The notes beneath the pieces are model-generated. The model worked only from the letters and a program-made list of their open reading frames with translations, did not search any database and had not been told where the DNA came from. Shown one piece after another: positions 62,076 through 64,000 of a DNA stretch of 64,000 nt; within the stretch, counting starts at the first letter, position 1, and every line of letters starts with the position of its first letter. The translations under genes and the position numbers were made by a program. The stretch covers positions 1 to 64,000 of the forward strand of contig QCLW01000003.1 in assembly GCA_003214235.1 (NCBI GenBank). Reading direction: 5' to 3'. The DNA is from Prochlorococcus sp. AG-418-F16. GTDB taxonomy: Bacteria > Cyanobacteriota > Cyanobacteriia > PCC-6307 > Cyanobiaceae.

Positions 62076-64000
62076 CTAATTTCTCAATTTAGTGTTAAAC
62101 CTTTTTTCTACTTTAGAAATGATATTTTTGTGAATTAAAGAAATATCTGAATCAAGTAATGTTTTATCTTTATCTCTATAAGATAATCGAAATGTATAAC
62201 TTACAAAATCTTCTCCAAGATTAATATCCTTATAAACATCAATTAAATTTACATCTTCTAAAAGATTTTTCCCTGTTTTTCTTATTTCTGATGTTATTTC
62301 GCTAATTAAATATTTCTTACTAAAAATAAAATTAATATCCCTTTCCATTTTTGGAACAATTGGGTATTGCTTAAATAGTGGTATCCATTTATTTTTTCTT
62401 GTACTAGCTCCCAAAAGGTTTGTGACATTTATGCTGAATAAATAAACTTTTTTTAATGACTTCTTCTCTAATATTAGATTAGGGTGAATTTCACCAAAAT
62501 ATCCCGCATCTTTCCCTTCAATAAATAATTTCGCTGTTCTTCCTGGATGGAGAAAATCAATTGAATTAGTGGGTTTATCGTCAATTTTAATATTCAAACA
62601 GGATAACGCCTCTTTTAACTTTCCTCTAGCTTGGTAATAATTAAGATCATTATCCTTGCTTAATTCTGACCATTTTCCAAATTTACTATTGCCATAAATG
62701 GCTCCATTCAGTACTTCTTCTTGTATGAGGTCGTTATTCTTATAAAAAACATTTCCAATTTCAAATACATAACAACTTGTCTGTCCAGCTTTTATATTAC
62801 GGTTTACAATCTCCAAATGTTCATTCCAGATATTATTTCTAAGGCAGCTAGTTTCTAATAACAAAGGATTAGAAATCTTAATAAGTGTATCTTTATCTTC
62901 TGGAACAAGTGAATAACTAAGTACTTCGTTAAAACCATTTTCTATAAAACCATTTTTAACTTTTCTCAAAACCAATTGTTCTGTTGATAATTTTCCAGGC
63001 TTAATTGGATTAGGAAGGTTTAAGTCGAATCTGTCGTACCCTATTAATCTCGCAATTTCTTCAATCAAATCTATTTCTCTTATTAAATCTTGTGATCTAC
63101 TAGGAATTACTGCTACATCCCAGCCATATTCTTTACTCTTTAGAGTACAACCTATGAGTGTTAATTTATCAACTATTTCAGTATCAGATAATTTTCTTTT
63201 TTCAAATTGATCGTTGATGATTAATGGACCAAGAATTTTATGTATACGATTCCTCCGTAATTTTATAAAAACATCGACATTATTTATTAAATTCGAAGTA
63301 TTGATGATTGGTAAATTAACCGCAAAATATTCTTCTAAAAGATTAATTGCCCTAGTAACTGCACCTATTGTATTTTTAGATGAAATCCCTTTTTCATATC
63401 TACTGCTAGATTCTGTTCTTATTCCAATAGCCTTTGAAGATTTTCTTATAATAACTGGATTAAAAACAGCGCCTTCAAGATAAATTGATGAAGTACTGTT
63501 GGTTACAGAAGTCTCTAGACCACCTATCACTCCAGCAATAGCTACCGGTTTATCGTAACAAGTAATTACTGTGATATTTTCATTTAAGTCATATTTTTTA
63601 CCATCCAAGCATACTAGGCTTTCGTTATTATTCGCTTTCCTTACAGAGAAATCTTCTGGAGATACTTCCTTTCCAATTAGGTTTGATAGTTTATCCTTAT
63701 CAAACGCATGCAAAGGTTGGCCTTGTTCTAAAAGAATATAGTTTGTTAAATCAACTAAAAGATTAATCGATTTTATACCTGATTTTTCTATACGATCTTG
63801 TAACCATTTTGGGGATAATTTTTCTCCATTTATGCCATCAATACAGGTTATTGTATAAATGCAATCTGATGTTATGGCTTCTGGGCATAGTTTAATTTCT
63901 TTAAGTAAATGAATATTGTATTTATGTTTTAATACTGGAAAATTTAATTTTGATTCTAAAAGTGCAGAAATTTCGCGAGCTATACCAATAACCGACATTC
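62076..64000 (-). CDS. pheT: Phenylalanyl-tRNA synthetase beta subunit, C-terminal part (5' end outside window)
   Basis: The frame is open to the right edge of the window; the visible 641 or so residues lack the N-terminal tRNA-binding (EMAP-like) domain, so this is not a complete gene. It begins near MSVIGIAREISALL, which in PheT follows the N-terminal domain. Visible are the B3/B4 region (QGQPLHAFDKDKL, then VAIAGVIGGLETSVTNSTSS), the B5 domain (RIHKILGP), the core IDLIEEIARLIGYDRF and the C-terminal anticodon-binding fold, FKQYPIVPKMERDINFIF and YTFRLSYRDKDKTLLDSDI. The gene ends 12 bases before repeat copy C. Confidence 0.95.
   Translation of the reverse strand, partial: MSVIGIAREISALLESKLNFPVLKHKYNIHLLKEIKLCPEAITSDCIYTITCIDGINGEKLSPKWLQDRIEKSGIKSINLLVDLTNYILLEQGQPLHAFDKDKLSNLIGKEVSPEDFSVRKANNNESLVCLDGKKYDLNENITVITCYDKPVAIAGVIGGLETSVTNSTSSIYLEGAVFNPVIIRKSSKAIGIRTESSSRYEKGISSKNTIGAVTRAINLLEEYFAVNLPIINTSNLINNVDVFIKLRRNRIHKILGPLIINDQFEKRKLSDTEIVDKLTLIGCTLKSKEYGWDVAVIPSRSQDLIREIDLIEEIARLIGYDRFDLNLPNPIKPGKLSTEQLVLRKVKNGFIENGFNEVLSYSLVPEDKDTLIKISNPLLLETSCLRNNIWNEHLEIVNRNIKAGQTSCYVFEIGNVFYKNNDLIQEEVLNGAIYGNSKFGKWSELSKDNDLNYYQARGKLKEALSCLNIKIDDKPTNSIDFLHPGRTAKLFIEGKDAGYFGEIHPNLILEKKSLKKVYLFSINVTNLLGASTRKNKWIPLFKQYPIVPKMERDINFIFSKKYLISEITSEIRKTGKNLLEDVNLIDVYKDINLGEDFVSYTFRLSYRDKDKTLLDSDISLIHKNIISKVEKRFNTKLRN

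Overview
The window is about 64 kb of very AT-rich, densely packed chromosome from a marine picocyanobacterium, most likely a high-light Prochlorococcus. The reasons are the cyanobacterial and photosynthetic genes (psb28, psaK, GUN4, hemJ-type oxidase, an FdC2-type ferredoxin, several cyanobacteria/plastid-only DUF families), very short intergenic spaces, strong A/T codon bias and small proteins. Both ends cut genes: pdhB lacks its 5' part at the left edge and pheT lacks its 5' part at the right edge. I see no rRNA, prophage, insertion sequence or CRISPR array. One tRNA (Ser-GGA) is present.

Layout. 1-3.1 kb (+): pdhB, secD, secF and a small membrane protein. 3.1-5.6 kb (-): a PerM-type permease, psb28 and mnmH. 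5.6-6.9 kb (+): GUN4 and an orphan RsbW-like ATPase. 6.8-9.7 kb (-): a hypothetical gene, a methyltransferase, and glnA with a clear NtcA-type promoter and a strong terminator. 9.9-13.2 kb: an aminotransferase, tadA, a group II PLP decarboxylase and a 45-aa membrane peptide. 13.1-18.7 kb (-): pyk, a MacB-like permease, bioY, lspA and a DUF697 GTPase, tightly coupled. 18.8-21.5 kb: a MazG-like NTPase (+), and ilvA, scpB, ylmG (-). 21.7-23.5 kb: dxs (+). 23.6-29.8 kb (-): FdC2 ferredoxin, an inositol-phosphatase-family gene, hisZ, htpG, rpmB, a peroxiredoxin, the DUF2499/DUF3593 pair and psaK. 29.8-33.9 kb (+): tRNA-Ser, dnaK, dnaJ, DUF3110 and a cyclophilin. 33.9-41.7 kb: ribBA, argC, purN, pgi and leuS on alternating strands. 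41.9-45.7 kb (+): dapF, cysteine desulfurase, DUF1995 and a D,D-carboxypeptidase. 45.7-50.0 kb: coaD, flavin reductase, uvrC, hemJ, PHP phosphoesterase. 50.0-58.3 kb: cobN (-) facing away from ilvE-metH (+), so a B12-synthesis gene lies next to the B12-dependent methionine synthase. 58.3-64 kb: small conserved genes, an Ap4A-phosphorylase-like gene, an RHH-plus-J-domain protein, a repeat-bearing gene-poor stretch, a small exported protein and pheT.

Most content is ordinary core metabolism. The least explained signal is at 61.3-62.1 kb. Three copies of a 48-bp element, each made of four degenerate 12-bp units, surround a small exported-protein gene and follow a gene that combines a predicted ribbon-helix-helix DNA-binding domain with a J-domain. 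Their function is unknown. A second pattern is that dnaK, cobN and probably scpB are each broken by one base in or beside a homopolymer run. This points to sequence or assembly error more than to real gene loss.
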